The position numbers and the translations under genes were made by a program. The notes beneath the pieces were generated by a model, which worked only from the letters and a program-made list of their open reading frames with translations, ran no database searches and was not told where the DNA came from. A stretch of 43,583 bases of DNA from a virus, in IMG/VR virus record IMGVR_UViG_3300034417_000021, positions 1 through 43,583 of that record; one strand, given 5' to 3'. Below are positions 6,626 through 14,131 of this stretch, piece by piece. Every line of letters starts with the position of its first letter. The first letter of the stretch is position 1.

Positions 6626-6873
6626 AACCGATCCGGATCACGCTCGACGGTCGAGCGATCGCGCGCGCGATCGTCGACGCACTCGATCCCATGGGCGCCG
6701 CCGCGAGGCGGGCGGCCGACGCGTTCCTTTCAATGCGCGAGGTGCTCGACGGGATGAGAGACGCGGTACGACGCGGCGAGGCGCGCCGCCGCCGACGAGC
6801 CCGGTACGAAATACGCGAGGCGATCCTCGCGCGCCGCCTGGGGATCGCGCCGGAACCGTGGCGCGGGCGGTAA
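6604..6873 (+). CDS. hypothetical basic helical protein
   Basis: 89 residues from ATG 6604, almost wholly helical, with an Arg run at about 58-67 (RRGEARRRRRARYEIRE). Such a basic segment could bind nucleic acid. Followed by 95 bases (6874-6968) with no gene, which carry only the ribosome binding site of the next frame. Confidence 0.55.
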   Translation: METRPTLKPIRITLDGRAIARAIVDALDPMGAAARRAADAFLSMREVLDGMRDAVRRGEARRRRRARYEIREAILARRLGIAPEPWRGR

Positions 6874-6968
6874 CAGGAATGCCGACGGGGGGAACCGGGA
6901 CCGGACGAAGCTACGCCACGGCACGGTCGGAACCCGGGAACCCGTCGGCAGATCAGGAGGCAGGGCAA

Positions 6969-7190
6969 ATGAAAAAGGGAACGATCGAGATCACGCTCAC
7001 GCTACGCGGCGAACCGATCGCCGTGACACACGCGCTCGCGAACGGGCTCCCCGTCGAGGCGCTCGAGGGAATCCGCGACGGGATGACGGCGGAGATCCAC
7101 AAGCGGATCGAGGCGGCGAAGCGGAAAGCGCCGCGGCGGCGCGTCAAAGCGATCCCCGGGCCGCTCCCCGGCCGGAGGCGCAAACGGTGA
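6969..7190 (+). CDS. small hypothetical protein
   Basis: 73 residues. AGGAGG about 13 bases upstream of ATG 6969 supports the start. A beta-strand pair (TIEITLTLRGEPIAVTHAL) is followed by a helix and a very basic C-terminus (KRKAPRRRVKAIPGPLPGRR). Possibly nucleic-acid binding. It overlaps the next gene by GTGA. Confidence 0.6.
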   Translation: MKKGTIEITLTLRGEPIAVTHALANGLPVEALEGIRDGMTAEIHKRIEAAKRKAPRRRVKAIPGPLPGRRRKR

Positions 7191-7519
7191 ACCTCCCGAC
7201 GCGCAGCGCGAGCGAACTCGCGGCCGCGCTCCGCACGCGGGCCTCGTGCATCACGGGCGAGGGATGGGAGGCGCCCGCGACGGCCGACATGATGAGGGAG
7301 GCGGCCGATCACCTCGACGCGCCGGGCCGCCGGATCGTCCTCGAGCGTTCCGACCTGGCCGCGCTCGTCGCGTCGCTCGCGCACGAGCATTTCTCCTACA
7401 ACGGGATCGGGGCCGCGGCGCTCCGCGCGTACTGGAAACTACAGGAGGCCGTCGAGCACGACGCGACGGCGATCACTCTCACCGACGAAACCACGAAAGC
7501 AGAGGACCGACAGCCATGA
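7187..7519 (+). CDS. hypothetical protein
   Basis: 110 residues from GTG 7187. The region ASELAAALRTRASCITGEGW followed by ADMMREAADHLD is of a kind I have seen in many phage early operons, without known function. It is translationally coupled by ATGA to the putative recombination gene that follows. Confidence 0.6.
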   Translation: MNLPTRSASELAAALRTRASCITGEGWEAPATADMMREAADHLDAPGRRIVLERSDLAALVASLAHEHFSYNGIGAAALRAYWKLQEAVEHDATAITLTDETTKAEDRQP

Positions 7520-8562
7520 GCACAGAACGATCACCGATCGACGCCGAAGTACTCGACGCCGAAAAACCGTCACACCTTATCCGGCATCCGGGCGCGCCGA
7601 CGAACTTGAACGAGCTCGCCGGGCGAAAGGGCGAGGCCGTCGAGATCATCGAGGCCCGCGTTCAAGTCGTCGAGACGCTCCGCCGCGCGTCGATCCGACT
7701 CACGAGCCCGGCCGACTGGCTCCTGTTCAAAGCGCCCGACGATCAAGGCGGGCAGATCGTGGGGTACTGCCAGGATTCCGGCGCCGAACGGTTCCGCGAT
7801 CTGTGGGGGATCGACGTGTTCGACGTGAGCGATCCGGAGAAGATCACCGGCAACGACGCCGCCGTGTTCACCTACATCGTACGCGGCTCCGGCCGATGCC
7901 GGATCACGGGTCAGACGCTCGAGCAGATCGAGGGGGCCCGCTCGAGCACCGACGATTTCTGTCGCGGCGTTACCGGCGTGGCGCTCGAGGTGCTCGTTCG
8001 CAAGGCGGCGCGCGCGAACCTCGACGGCGGCGTGACGCGCGAACTCGCCGGAATGAAATCCGTTCCCGTCGAGGAGCTCGTCGCCGCGTGGGAGGGCACG
8101 CCGAAAAGGATCGAGAACTGTCGGCACGGCCGCGGGTTCGGGACGCGCGACGAACGGCTCGGCGCGCGCTCGACGAAAGCGCCCGAAGTCGATCCGCCGG
8201 TCTGTCCTCACTGCAAGTCGATCGGCGTGTTCCGCGAGGGCAAGAACGGCCGCCCGGGGTTCTACGGCTGTCCGAAGTACAAGACGCACGAAAGCCAGCG
8301 GTGGATCGTGGACGGCCCGGAGTGGGTCGCCGGAGCCGCGCAGCGGGCCGCCGCGTCGCCCGGCGCCGGTACGACGGGGGAGGCGCCCGGAGGCGCGCAG
8401 ACGGCCGGCCAGGCGGCCGCGACGGGTCAGCAGCGCACGACGGCGGCGCCGACAACGGCCGGGCGCGTCGAGCGCGAACTGAGCGCCGACGAGATGTTCG
8501 GCCCGGCTCACGGTCAGCGTCGCACGCCGCCCGCGAACCGCGAACCCGGGCAGGAGGGCTGA
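7516..8562 (+). CDS. putative phage recombination (ssDNA-annealing partner) protein with zinc finger
   Basis: 348 residues. A conserved-looking core (EARVQVVETLRRASIRLTSP, then DWLLFKAPDDQGGQIVGYCQ, residues about 45-90) resembles a family found in phages directly before a PD-(D/E)XK nuclease. I infer a role in annealing or recombination, but no catalytic motif proves it. Residues about 234-258 hold CPHC and YGCPKY, probably a zinc finger. The C-terminal 75 residues are Ala/Gly/Thr-rich and probably disordered. Only one short gene separates it from the Cas4-like nuclease, so they likely work together. Confidence 0.5.
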   Translation: MSTERSPIDAEVLDAEKPSHLIRHPGAPTNLNELAGRKGEAVEIIEARVQVVETLRRASIRLTSPADWLLFKAPDDQGGQIVGYCQDSGAERFRDLWGIDVFDVSDPEKITGNDAAVFTYIVRGSGRCRITGQTLEQIEGARSSTDDFCRGVTGVALEVLVRKAARANLDGGVTRELAGMKSVPVEELVAAWEGTPKRIENCRHGRGFGTRDERLGARSTKAPEVDPPVCPHCKSIGVFREGKNGRPGFYGCPKYKTHESQRWIVDGPEWVAGAAQRAAASPGAGTTGEAPGGAQTAGQAAATGQQRTTAAPTTAGRVERELSADEMFGPAHGQRRTPPANREPGQEG

Positions 8563-8566
8563 GCCC

Positions 8567-8887
8567 ATGGAGGGGAAGCACTACCTCGGAGACGGCGTAT
8601 ACGCCGCGTTCGACGCCGCGACGCTCAACGTGATCGTCACGACGGAGGACGGCACGCGGGAAACCAATCGGATCGTTTTCGAGCCGGAGGTGCTCGACGC
8701 GCTCGGCAGGTTCACGACGCGCGCGATCGCGGAGCGGGAGCGCCCGGCGGCCGCAACGCCGGCGGCGTCGATCACTGTCGTCGAGTCGGAGCGCCCGACG
8801 ATCTACCCGTGCGGATGCTCGCGGCTCAAGGTCGCTGCAGGGCTCTGTTCGATCTACGACGCCGACGGATCGGAGCGTTCCGAATGA
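8567..8887 (+). CDS. hypothetical phage protein (YLGDGVYA type)
   Basis: 106 residues from ATG 8567. It starts with MEGKHYLGDGVYAAFD, and residues 20-45 (NVIVTTEDGTRETNRIVFEP) complete a pattern I recognise from short phage proteins near recombination nucleases, of unknown function. The C-terminus carries PCGCS and a later Cys that could bind metal. It lies between the putative annealing protein and the Cas4-like nuclease, overlapping the latter by ATGA. Confidence 0.65.
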   Translation: MEGKHYLGDGVYAAFDAATLNVIVTTEDGTRETNRIVFEPEVLDALGRFTTRAIAERERPAAATPAASITVVESERPTIYPCGCSRLKVAAGLCSIYDADGSERSE

Positions 8888-9945
8888 GCGAACCGAACAC
8901 GAGCCCGGCGCCGTCGGCCGACGCGACGCCGCTCGACGTCGCGAAGGGAATCGAGAAAGCCTGGGGCGCGTTCCTCGCGCGCTCCGCCCGCCCGCAGACG
9001 CCACACCCGTACGCGTACGCGTCGGCGTATCGGACGTGTGTCCGTCGCATGGTGTACGAGATGGCGCGCCCGGATAAGCTCCCGCCCTGGCCCGCGGAGG
9101 TGCTCGCGCGGTTCCGCCGCGGCGACGATCGCGAGCGCGATCTCCTGATCGATCTACAGCGGATCGGCCGCGACTCCGATCCGCCGTTCACGATGATCGG
9201 GCAGCAGGAGCGGTTTCAATTGAAGGACCGCAAAGGGCGCGTCGCGATCTCCGGCAAAGTCGACGCGCGGATCGAGATCGCCGGCGCGCGGCCGCCGCTC
9301 GAGGTCAAGGCGTGGTCGCCGATGATGACCGATCGGATCGAGACGTTCGCCGATCTATTCGACAACCCATGGACGAAGGGCGGCGCCCACCAGCTACTCT
9401 CGTACTTGTTCGGCGCCGGCGAACCGTTCGGATTTCTCCTCCTCGATCGGAGTGGGATCCCGAAACTCCTCCCCGTCGAGCTCGATCAGCACCTCGAGCG
9501 AATGGAGGATTTCCTCACGCGCGCGGAGAAGGCGATCGATCACGTCGAGGCGAACACGCTCCCGCCGTTTCTCGAGGGCGACGCCGCGGAGTGTAAACGA
9601 TGCGCGTGGTACGGGAACGAATGCAACCCGCCACTGATCGGCAAAGGCGCCGTCGTGCTCACCGATCCGGAGCTCATAAAGCGGCTCGCGCGGCGCGACG
9701 AGCTCGCGGCCGGCGCGCGCGAATTCGATCGGCTCGACAAGGCGATCAAAGAGGAGCTCCGCGGGATCGAGGAGGGGATCGCGGGCCCGTTCGTGATCAA
9801 CGGGAAATACCAGAAGAAAACGACGGTCGATGTTCCGCCGGAGATCAAAAAGCAATACACGACGACGGATCCGAAGGGCGGATTCCGGATCGAGATCGTT
9901 CGGCTCGACGGGCCCGCGGCGCCGACTGAGGAGAAAACGGCGTGA
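8884..9945 (+). CDS. Cas4/RecB-like PD-(D/E)XK exonuclease with predicted iron-sulfur cluster
   Basis: 353 residues. Nuclease core: Asp127 in GKVDARIE and Glu140-Val-Lys142 in LEVKAWSP fit the D...ExK active site. Four cysteines, Cys52 (RTCVRRM) and Cys237, Cys240 and Cys247 (CKRC, NEC), match the split 1+3 arrangement that holds the 4Fe-4S cluster in Cas4 and AddB. Known Cas4-type enzymes resect DNA ends. Here, with no Cas genes nearby, it probably makes single strands for recombination with the protein at 7516-8562. The C-terminal 110 residues form a helical extension. Start ATG 8884 is fixed by an ATGA overlap. Confidence 0.85.
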   Translation: MSEPNTSPAPSADATPLDVAKGIEKAWGAFLARSARPQTPHPYAYASAYRTCVRRMVYEMARPDKLPPWPAEVLARFRRGDDRERDLLIDLQRIGRDSDPPFTMIGQQERFQLKDRKGRVAISGKVDARIEIAGARPPLEVKAWSPMMTDRIETFADLFDNPWTKGGAHQLLSYLFGAGEPFGFLLLDRSGIPKLLPVELDQHLERMEDFLTRAEKAIDHVEANTLPPFLEGDAAECKRCAWYGNECNPPLIGKGAVVLTDPELIKRLARRDELAAGAREFDRLDKAIKEELRGIEEGIAGPFVINGKYQKKTTVDVPPEIKKQYTTTDPKGGFRIEIVRLDGPAAPTEEKTA

Positions 9946-10310
9946 GCGGCGCCGCCTACACGTATCGGCCCGTGCTCGATCGGGCGCCAGGGAAGCAAAC
10001 GATCCGCGAGCGCGCGGAGTTCCTGGCGCACGAGATCCACCACGATCGACTCGCGCCGGAGGCGGAGATCGCCGACGCGATCGAGCTCGAGATCAGGAGG
10101 TTCGCGAAACCGGCGCCGGCCGCCTGGCTCCGCCGCGTGCTCTCCGTTCGTCGAGGGCGGATCGTGCCGAACCGGAACGGGATCCGGACGTACGAATTCG
10201 CGCTCGTCGTGCTCGATTGCGGGCATACGATCCCGGCGCCGCGGCTCCGCGGGCTCACGGCTCGAGCGCCGCGGCGGGTTCGCTGTCCGTTTCACGAGGC
10301 CGGCTCGTGA
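9942..10310 (+). CDS. hypothetical protein
   Basis: 122 residues from GTG 9942 (GTGA overlap). There is a helical first half, then a basic beta-like second half (TYEFALVVLDCGHTIPAPRL) with CGH and RCPFHE elements that could be a degenerate CH zinc site. No family recognised. Confidence 0.6.
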   Translation: MSGAAYTYRPVLDRAPGKQTIRERAEFLAHEIHHDRLAPEAEIADAIELEIRRFAKPAPAAWLRRVLSVRRGRIVPNRNGIRTYEFALVVLDCGHTIPAPRLRGLTARAPRRVRCPFHEAGS

Positions 10311-10660
10311 ACGTCGACGAGCTCGTCGAGCGGGTTCGCGAGGCGATCCGCACGGGCACGGGTCCGGACGGCCGGCGCCTCGAGGGATGCGCGTTCGGCT
10401 CGTGCTCGAGCTCGAGGGAACGCGGCGGCGCCGGCTGTCACTTGTGCGACGTGATCGCGAAGCTCGAGCAACCCTCCGATCGTGCGGCGCGCCGCCTGGC
10501 CGCCGCGGCCGACGCGGCCGCCGTCGACGCCGACGTTCACGAGCGGGAACACAAGAACCCGACGCGCGACGGCGCGCCGACGCTCTCCGGCGAGAAAGAA
10601 CGCCGTCACCCGATGCACGAAAAACGGCGGCGCCAGGGGCCGCACCGATCGAACGCGTAA
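10307..10660 (+). CDS. hypothetical cysteine-containing protein
   Basis: 117 residues from GTG 10307 (GTGA overlap). Cysteines in CAFGSC and GCHLC (residues about 27-49) could form one zinc site. The C-terminal half is charged and rich in Arg, His and Lys (NPTRDGAP, RRHPMHEKRRRQG) and probably disordered. No function recognised. Confidence 0.55.
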   Translation: MNVDELVERVREAIRTGTGPDGRRLEGCAFGSCSSSRERGGAGCHLCDVIAKLEQPSDRAARRLAAAADAAAVDADVHEREHKNPTRDGAPTLSGEKERRHPMHEKRRRQGPHRSNA

Positions 10661-10685
10661 ACCAGCAAACGAGGAGATCTGAACC

Positions 10686-10958
10686 ATGGCGAGAAAGCGC
10701 AACCCGGCCGACGCGGCCGTCGAGTTTTTCCAGACGGCGGAGCTCGAGGCCGCCCGTACCATCCTGGCCGTGTGCAAGGGCACGATCGAACGGCGCGCGA
10801 AGTCGGAACCCGCTCGAGCTCACGCGGCCGCGGAGGGCGCCAGGCGGCCGGCCAGGCGCTCGAGGGAAGTCGGGCCCGGCGAGGTGTCGACGCCGGAGGG
10901 CGGGGGCGCCGGCGGGCCCGCGGAGGGCCTCACGACGCGTTCGGAGTCGGGTTCCTAG
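10686..10958 (+). CDS. hypothetical basic protein
   Basis: 90 residues. GAGGAG lies about 11 bases before ATG 10686. A helical N-terminal segment (NPADAAVEFFQTAELEAART) is followed by an Arg/Ala-rich and then Gly/Ser-rich tail. The last bases fall in an imperfect inverted repeat (CCTAGTAC 10954-10961, GTACGTAGG 10969-10977). No function recognised. Confidence 0.5.
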   Translation: MARKRNPADAAVEFFQTAELEAARTILAVCKGTIERRAKSEPARAHAAAEGARRPARRSREVGPGEVSTPEGGGAGGPAEGLTTRSESGS

Positions 10959-10980
10959 TACTTCGGAGGTACGTAGGCTG

Positions 10981-11175
10981 ATGACAAGAGCACAGGCCCG
11001 GATCTCCGTACTCGGTACAACCAGAAGAGTACGTACAACGGATAAGGCGAGATTTCAACACCCCAAGATATGCCGACGGCGCGAAAAACGACACAAGCCA
11101 AAGCGTACGAACGGGTTAGATCAACGGGTTACGCTGTGCAAAACCTGTGGAAAAACTGAGGATCGAGCCCGATGA
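10981..11175 (+). CDS. small basic protein with CxxCG knuckle, low-GC
   Basis: 64 residues from ATG 10981, with GGAGGT about 12 bases upstream. It ends by an ATGA overlap with the RusA gene, which favours a real, coupled gene. The protein is very basic (RRREKRHKPKRTNG) and ends with LCKTCGKTEDRAR, a possible zinc knuckle. GC over 10981-11160 is 92 of 180 bases (51%), far below its flanks, so it may be recently acquired. The two TGTGNAWAA (DnaA-box-like) matches at 11135 and 11146 fall on its Cys codons. Confidence 0.5.
   Translation: MTRAQARISVLGTTRRVRTTDKARFQHPKICRRREKRHKPKRTNGLDQRVTLCKTCGKTEDRAR
11135..11154. other. two DnaA-box-like sites in direct repeat
   Basis: TGTGCAAAA (11135-11143) and TGTGGAAAA (11146-11154) both fit TGTGNAWAA, the complement of the relaxed DnaA-box consensus, 11 bases apart in the lowest-GC stretch I noticed. 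They also encode C-K and C-G-K of a plausible zinc knuckle, so coding constraint explains them equally well. Weak origin candidate only. Confidence 0.2.
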
Positions 11176-11705
11176 TCACGAAATTCGTCGGCGCTCGAGC
11201 TCTCTCGTTCACGGTCGACGGGGATCCGCAAACGAAGGGATCCGCGAAAGCGTTCGTCGTGTTCGGCGACGTGCTCGCGGCCGTCGATCGGTTCCGGAAA
11301 ACCGGCAAGCGGATCGCGCCGCGCGCCTACATCACGAACGACAACCCGAACGCGAAAGCCTGGCAGGAAACGATCATGGACGCCGCGATCCAGGCCCGCC
11401 GCGGAGGGCCGCTCGTGCAGGGCGAGCTCATGGCGGGGCCCGTCGTCGTCGATCTCCGGTTCTACCTGGCGCGCCCGATCAAGCTCGCGAACGTCACGGT
11501 CTCGCATACGACGAGGCCCGACGCCGACAAGCTCGCGAGGTGCGTGCTCGACGGCCTCACCGGCGTCGTCTACGCCGACGACGGCCAGGTCGTAGCAGTT
11601 CGGATCGCAAAGCAGTACGCGCCGATCGACGGCCGGCCAGGTGTCGCGATCACAATCACGGAAGCGGCCGTCGCAGATCCCGCGGCGCCGTCGTTATTCG
11701 ACTGA
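11172..11705 (+). CDS. rusA: RusA-type Holliday-junction resolvase
   Basis: 177 residues. RusA enzymes cut four-way DNA junctions symmetrically. The family signature is clear: N-terminal beta strand FTVDGDPQTKGSAK, and the acidic cluster PDADKLARCVLDGLTGVVYA (residues 116-135), with Asp117, Asp119 and Asp127 and the following DDGQ in the places of the metal-binding carboxylates. It probably resolves recombination intermediates made by the nuclease and annealing proteins upstream, or debranches DNA before packaging. ATG 11172 overlaps the preceding small gene (ATGA). Confidence 0.9.
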   Translation: MITKFVGARALSFTVDGDPQTKGSAKAFVVFGDVLAAVDRFRKTGKRIAPRAYITNDNPNAKAWQETIMDAAIQARRGGPLVQGELMAGPVVVDLRFYLARPIKLANVTVSHTTRPDADKLARCVLDGLTGVVYADDGQVVAVRIAKQYAPIDGRPGVAITITEAAVADPAAPSLFD

Positions 11706-11715
11706 GGAGGGCAGC

Positions 11716-12390
11716 ATGGCAAAAGGCAAAGGACCGAAGGGCAACACGACGGCTCGACGCGTCGGGTACGAATTGATCGAGCGCGATCACGTCGGCGGGC
11801 ACCCGGTATACGCGATGCTCGCGGAGCTCGTTCGCGATCATCACGAGGAGCTCCGGCCGGCCCGGTTCGCGATCGCGTGGAACCTCACCTGGCAACCGGA
11901 CGCCGACGGCCGCACGAAGATCGGCATGGCGAAACGCGCGAGCGATCTCGATCGGGAGCTCGCGGCGTTCGATTTCGTGATCCTCCTCCGGCGCGCGTTC
12001 TGGAAAGACGAGCGGGTCACCGACGAGCAGCGGCGCGCGCTCCTCGATCACGAGCTCTGCCACTGTGCGCGCGCGACGACGAAAAACGGCGATCCCGCCG
12101 TCGACGAACGCGGCCGTCCAACCTGGCGCCTCCGGAAACACGATATCGAGGAGTTTTCGGAGATCGTCGATCGGCACGGCATGTGGTCACACGATCTCGA
12201 GAACCTGGCGGCCGCGCTCCGGAAAAACGGCGTCGGGCCGTTCGTTCATTGCGATCGGTGTGCGCTCTCGCCCGGCTGGATCGATACCGTCGACGGCGCC
12301 GGCGTCGCGCGGAAGGATCGGTGCGAGTGCTGGAAAGCCTGGGCGGAACGGCGCGAGGAGTATCGCGCGGATCAGCGGGCGAGCGCGTGA
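11716..12390 (+). CDS. putative phage metallopeptidase
   Basis: 224 residues; GAGGAGG about 5 bases before ATG 11716. It carries HELCH (His112, Glu113, His116), the HExxH zinc-peptidase motif, inside LLDHELCHC, then HDIEEF downstream as possible third ligand. This is the arrangement of the putative phage metallopeptidase domain family, related to SprT-like proteases. The C-terminal region has CDRC and CECW, a possible zinc ribbon. Substrate unknown; degrading a host protein early in infection is a guess. Confidence 0.8.
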   Translation: MAKGKGPKGNTTARRVGYELIERDHVGGHPVYAMLAELVRDHHEELRPARFAIAWNLTWQPDADGRTKIGMAKRASDLDRELAAFDFVILLRRAFWKDERVTDEQRRALLDHELCHCARATTKNGDPAVDERGRPTWRLRKHDIEEFSEIVDRHGMWSHDLENLAAALRKNGVGPFVHCDRCALSPGWIDTVDGAGVARKDRCECWKAWAERREEYRADQRASA

Positions 12391-12455
12391 AGGCCGCCCT
12401 CGCGATCCTGATCGCGCTCGTGTTCGCCGTGCTCGTGTTCGGAGGCCGCGAGTAG
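12387..12455 (+). CDS. 22-residue transmembrane microprotein
   Basis: GTG 12387 to TAG 12455 encodes one hydrophobic helix (ALAILIALVFAVLVF) and a short Gly-Gly-Arg-Glu end. It overlaps the preceding gene by GTGA and shares its last base with the next start, so it fits the operon exactly. Too small to classify. Confidence 0.45.
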   Translation: MKAALAILIALVFAVLVFGGRE

Positions 12456-12733
12456 TGGGCCGCTCGACTCCGGACGGGCCGCCGGCGACGCGGCGCGCCA
12501 GGTGCTCATATTGCGGCCGCGGCGGCCCTGAGCTCACACAATGCGAGGGATGCGGCGCGACGGTTCCGGAGGCGAGCTCGAGGCCGCGGCCGGCGTTCCC
12601 GGCGAACCGCGTGATCCGCGAGGGGTTCGGCGGGTTCGACGAGCTCGCGAAAAAGCTCGAGGAGCTCGACGATCGCGGCGAGGAGCTCTGGCGGCGCCTC
12701 CGGCCGCCGGCGTTCCCGATGGTGAAACGATGA
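12455..12733 (+). CDS. small zinc-ribbon protein
   Basis: 92 residues from GTG 12455. Two pairs, CSYCG and CEGCG (residues about 17-34), make a likely four-cysteine zinc ribbon; a helix (FDELAKKLEELDDRGEELW) follows. Probably a nucleic-acid or protein adaptor. It overlaps the next gene by ATGA. Confidence 0.6.
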   Translation: MGRSTPDGPPATRRARCSYCGRGGPELTQCEGCGATVPEASSRPRPAFPANRVIREGFGGFDELAKKLEELDDRGEELWRRLRPPAFPMVKR

Positions 12734-13218
12734 CGCCGCACGTGATCCCGTGGTACCGGGCGGAAGATCGAGCAACGCGCGACGCGCTCGAGGTGCAGGC
12801 GTGTAAGCAATGCGGGGCCGTGCTCTGGCGCCGCGAAACCACGAAGGACCGACCAGCGTACGCGCCTGGCGCGCTCGTCGGCGACGATTGCCCGGGCATA
12901 GAGGAGAAAAGCAACATGGCGAAAAAGGACGGCGCGCGCGTGAGAAAGAAACGGCCGGAACAGGTCGAGCTCCCGGGTACAGACGACTCCGCGATCGGGC
13001 CGCTCGAGTCGAAGGCGAAAGAGCTCCGCCGCAATCGCGACGAGGCCGCGGAGCTCAAGGGCGAGGGCGCGAAGATCGAGCAGGCCCTGATCTCCCTCAT
13101 GCACAAGCACAACAAAAAGACGTACCGCCGGCACGGGATCGAGATCGTTCTCGTCGGATCATCGGAGAAGGTCAAGGTTCGCTATCCCGACGACGACGAC
13201 GACGCCGGCGAATCGTAG
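12730..13218 (+). CDS. hypothetical protein, likely fusion of two small phage proteins
   Basis: The frame from ATG 12730 gives 162 residues. The first 62 hold a CKQCG motif and read like the small cysteine proteins nearby. A second in-frame start, ATG 12916, has a good ribosome binding site (GAGGAG at 12901-12906) and would give a 100-residue charged, helical protein (ELRRNRDEAAELKGEGAKIE) ending in an Asp run. That second part looks like a complete phage protein of its own. Either a stop between two genes was lost or both products are made. Confidence 0.6.
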   Translation: MTPHVIPWYRAEDRATRDALEVQACKQCGAVLWRRETTKDRPAYAPGALVGDDCPGIEEKSNMAKKDGARVRKKRPEQVELPGTDDSAIGPLESKAKELRRNRDEAAELKGEGAKIEQALISLMHKHNKKTYRRHGIEIVLVGSSEKVKVRYPDDDDDAGES

Positions 13219-13251
13219 AACGTGAACCCTCAACACAGGAGAAAAGCAGCA

Positions 13252-13653
13252 ATGATGAAACGGATCACCCTGGCCGCCCTGGCCGCGATCATCCTGGCCG
13301 CGTGTGCCATGTTCAACGGGCCCGCTCGAGTCGAGCTCTACGCGCAGACGGTACCCACAACCTTAAAGGCGCAATGGGATCCGAACGCGCCAGGCGAGAA
13401 CGTGACGGAGTACCGGGTCACCGTCGACGGAGGCGCGGCGATCGTGGTACCTGCCACACTAAACGCGGCGTGCTCCTGTATCCAGCAGGCGATCACGATC
13501 CCGACGTTCGGGGCTCATACCGTCGCCGTCGTCGCCGTGAATCAGTCGCTCTCGAGCGATCCGACGAGCGCGCAACTCAGCGTCCCCACCTCGATCTCGT
13601 TCACGCTATCGCCGCCGCCCGGCCAGGTGAAGAACGGGAAGATCACGAAGTAG
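13252..13653 (+). CDS. lipoprotein with fibronectin type III-like domain
   Basis: 133 residues from ATG 13252, with AGGAG about 10 bases upstream. The N-terminus is a lipoprotein signal: MMKR, a hydrophobic core, then lipobox LAAC with Cys18 as the lipidated residue. Residues about 30-110 form an FN3-like beta sandwich (LKAQWDPNAPGENVTEYRVT and AHTVAVVAVNQSLSSDPTSA). The mature protein would be membrane-anchored on the periplasmic side. An exported lipoprotein in a middle operon suggests superinfection exclusion or surface alteration of the infected cell, which is inference. Confidence 0.75.
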   Translation: MMKRITLAALAAIILAACAMFNGPARVELYAQTVPTTLKAQWDPNAPGENVTEYRVTVDGGAAIVVPATLNAACSCIQQAITIPTFGAHTVAVVAVNQSLSSDPTSAQLSVPTSISFTLSPPPGQVKNGKITK

Positions 13654-13666
13654 GCGAGGCGCGATC

Positions 13667-13954
13667 ATGAGGGAGATACACAGGCTCGAGCGCCTCGTGC
13701 TCGACGCAATCGATCAGGGCGAGGCGCCGACACTACGGAGGATCGTCGACTACATCGGACAACGGCGCCGCCTGTGGATCTGGACACACGCCGCGATCCT
13801 CGTCGCCGTGATCAGGCTCGAGGGGGAGGGGAGGATCGAGGCGAGACGAGCAAGGGGCCAGGCGGGCGCCGTCGCCTGGGTTTATCAACGGAGGGAGGAG
13901 GGGGGCGACGGGGTACCGTGTCGATCGTGTTCGTCGAGGAGCTCGAGGGTATGA
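13667..13954 (+). CDS. hypothetical protein, winged-helix-like
   Basis: 95 residues. Residues 5-70 run helix, helix, then a basic stretch and a beta-like end (RLERLVLDAIDQGEAPTLRR, EGEGRIEARRARGQAGAVAW), reminiscent of a small winged-helix DNA-binding fold; this is by eye only. 13955-14131 has no supported gene: it holds a run of nine G (14011-14019) and weak promoter-like sequence before the next gene. Confidence 0.5.
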   Translation: MREIHRLERLVLDAIDQGEAPTLRRIVDYIGQRRRLWIWTHAAILVAVIRLEGEGRIEARRARGQAGAVAWVYQRREEGGDGVPCRSCSSRSSRV

Positions 13955-14131
13955 CGGATCGAGAACGTCGAGAGCGATCGCGACGTTCACGCGTCGACAC
14001 GGGAGGGCGAGGGGGGGGGAGTGGTTAGGTTCTCCGCCGGCACCCTCGGAAGGCGGGCGAGCGAGGCGCAAACGGGCGCTAGTGCTCGATCGAAATTTGG
14101 GTCCGTAATCTTGGATTGGTTGGAGGGAACG

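Noticed and set aside
8884-9945. CRISPR-Cas locus suggested by the Cas4-like protein
   Set aside because: No other cas genes and no repeat-spacer array seen; solitary Cas4-like nucleases are common in phages.
11135-11154. Replication origin based on DnaA boxes
   Set aside because: Both words coincide with Cys codons of a plausible zinc knuckle, and there is no cluster of further boxes; kept only as a weak candidate.
13951-14028. 25-residue frame with ATGA overlap after 13954
   Set aside because: Only Arg/Ser/Gly low complexity ending in the G run; the overlap alone is not enough.
14029-14131. Promoter with TAATCT as -10 before 14132
   Set aside because: No acceptable -35 at 16-18 bases; match is too weak.
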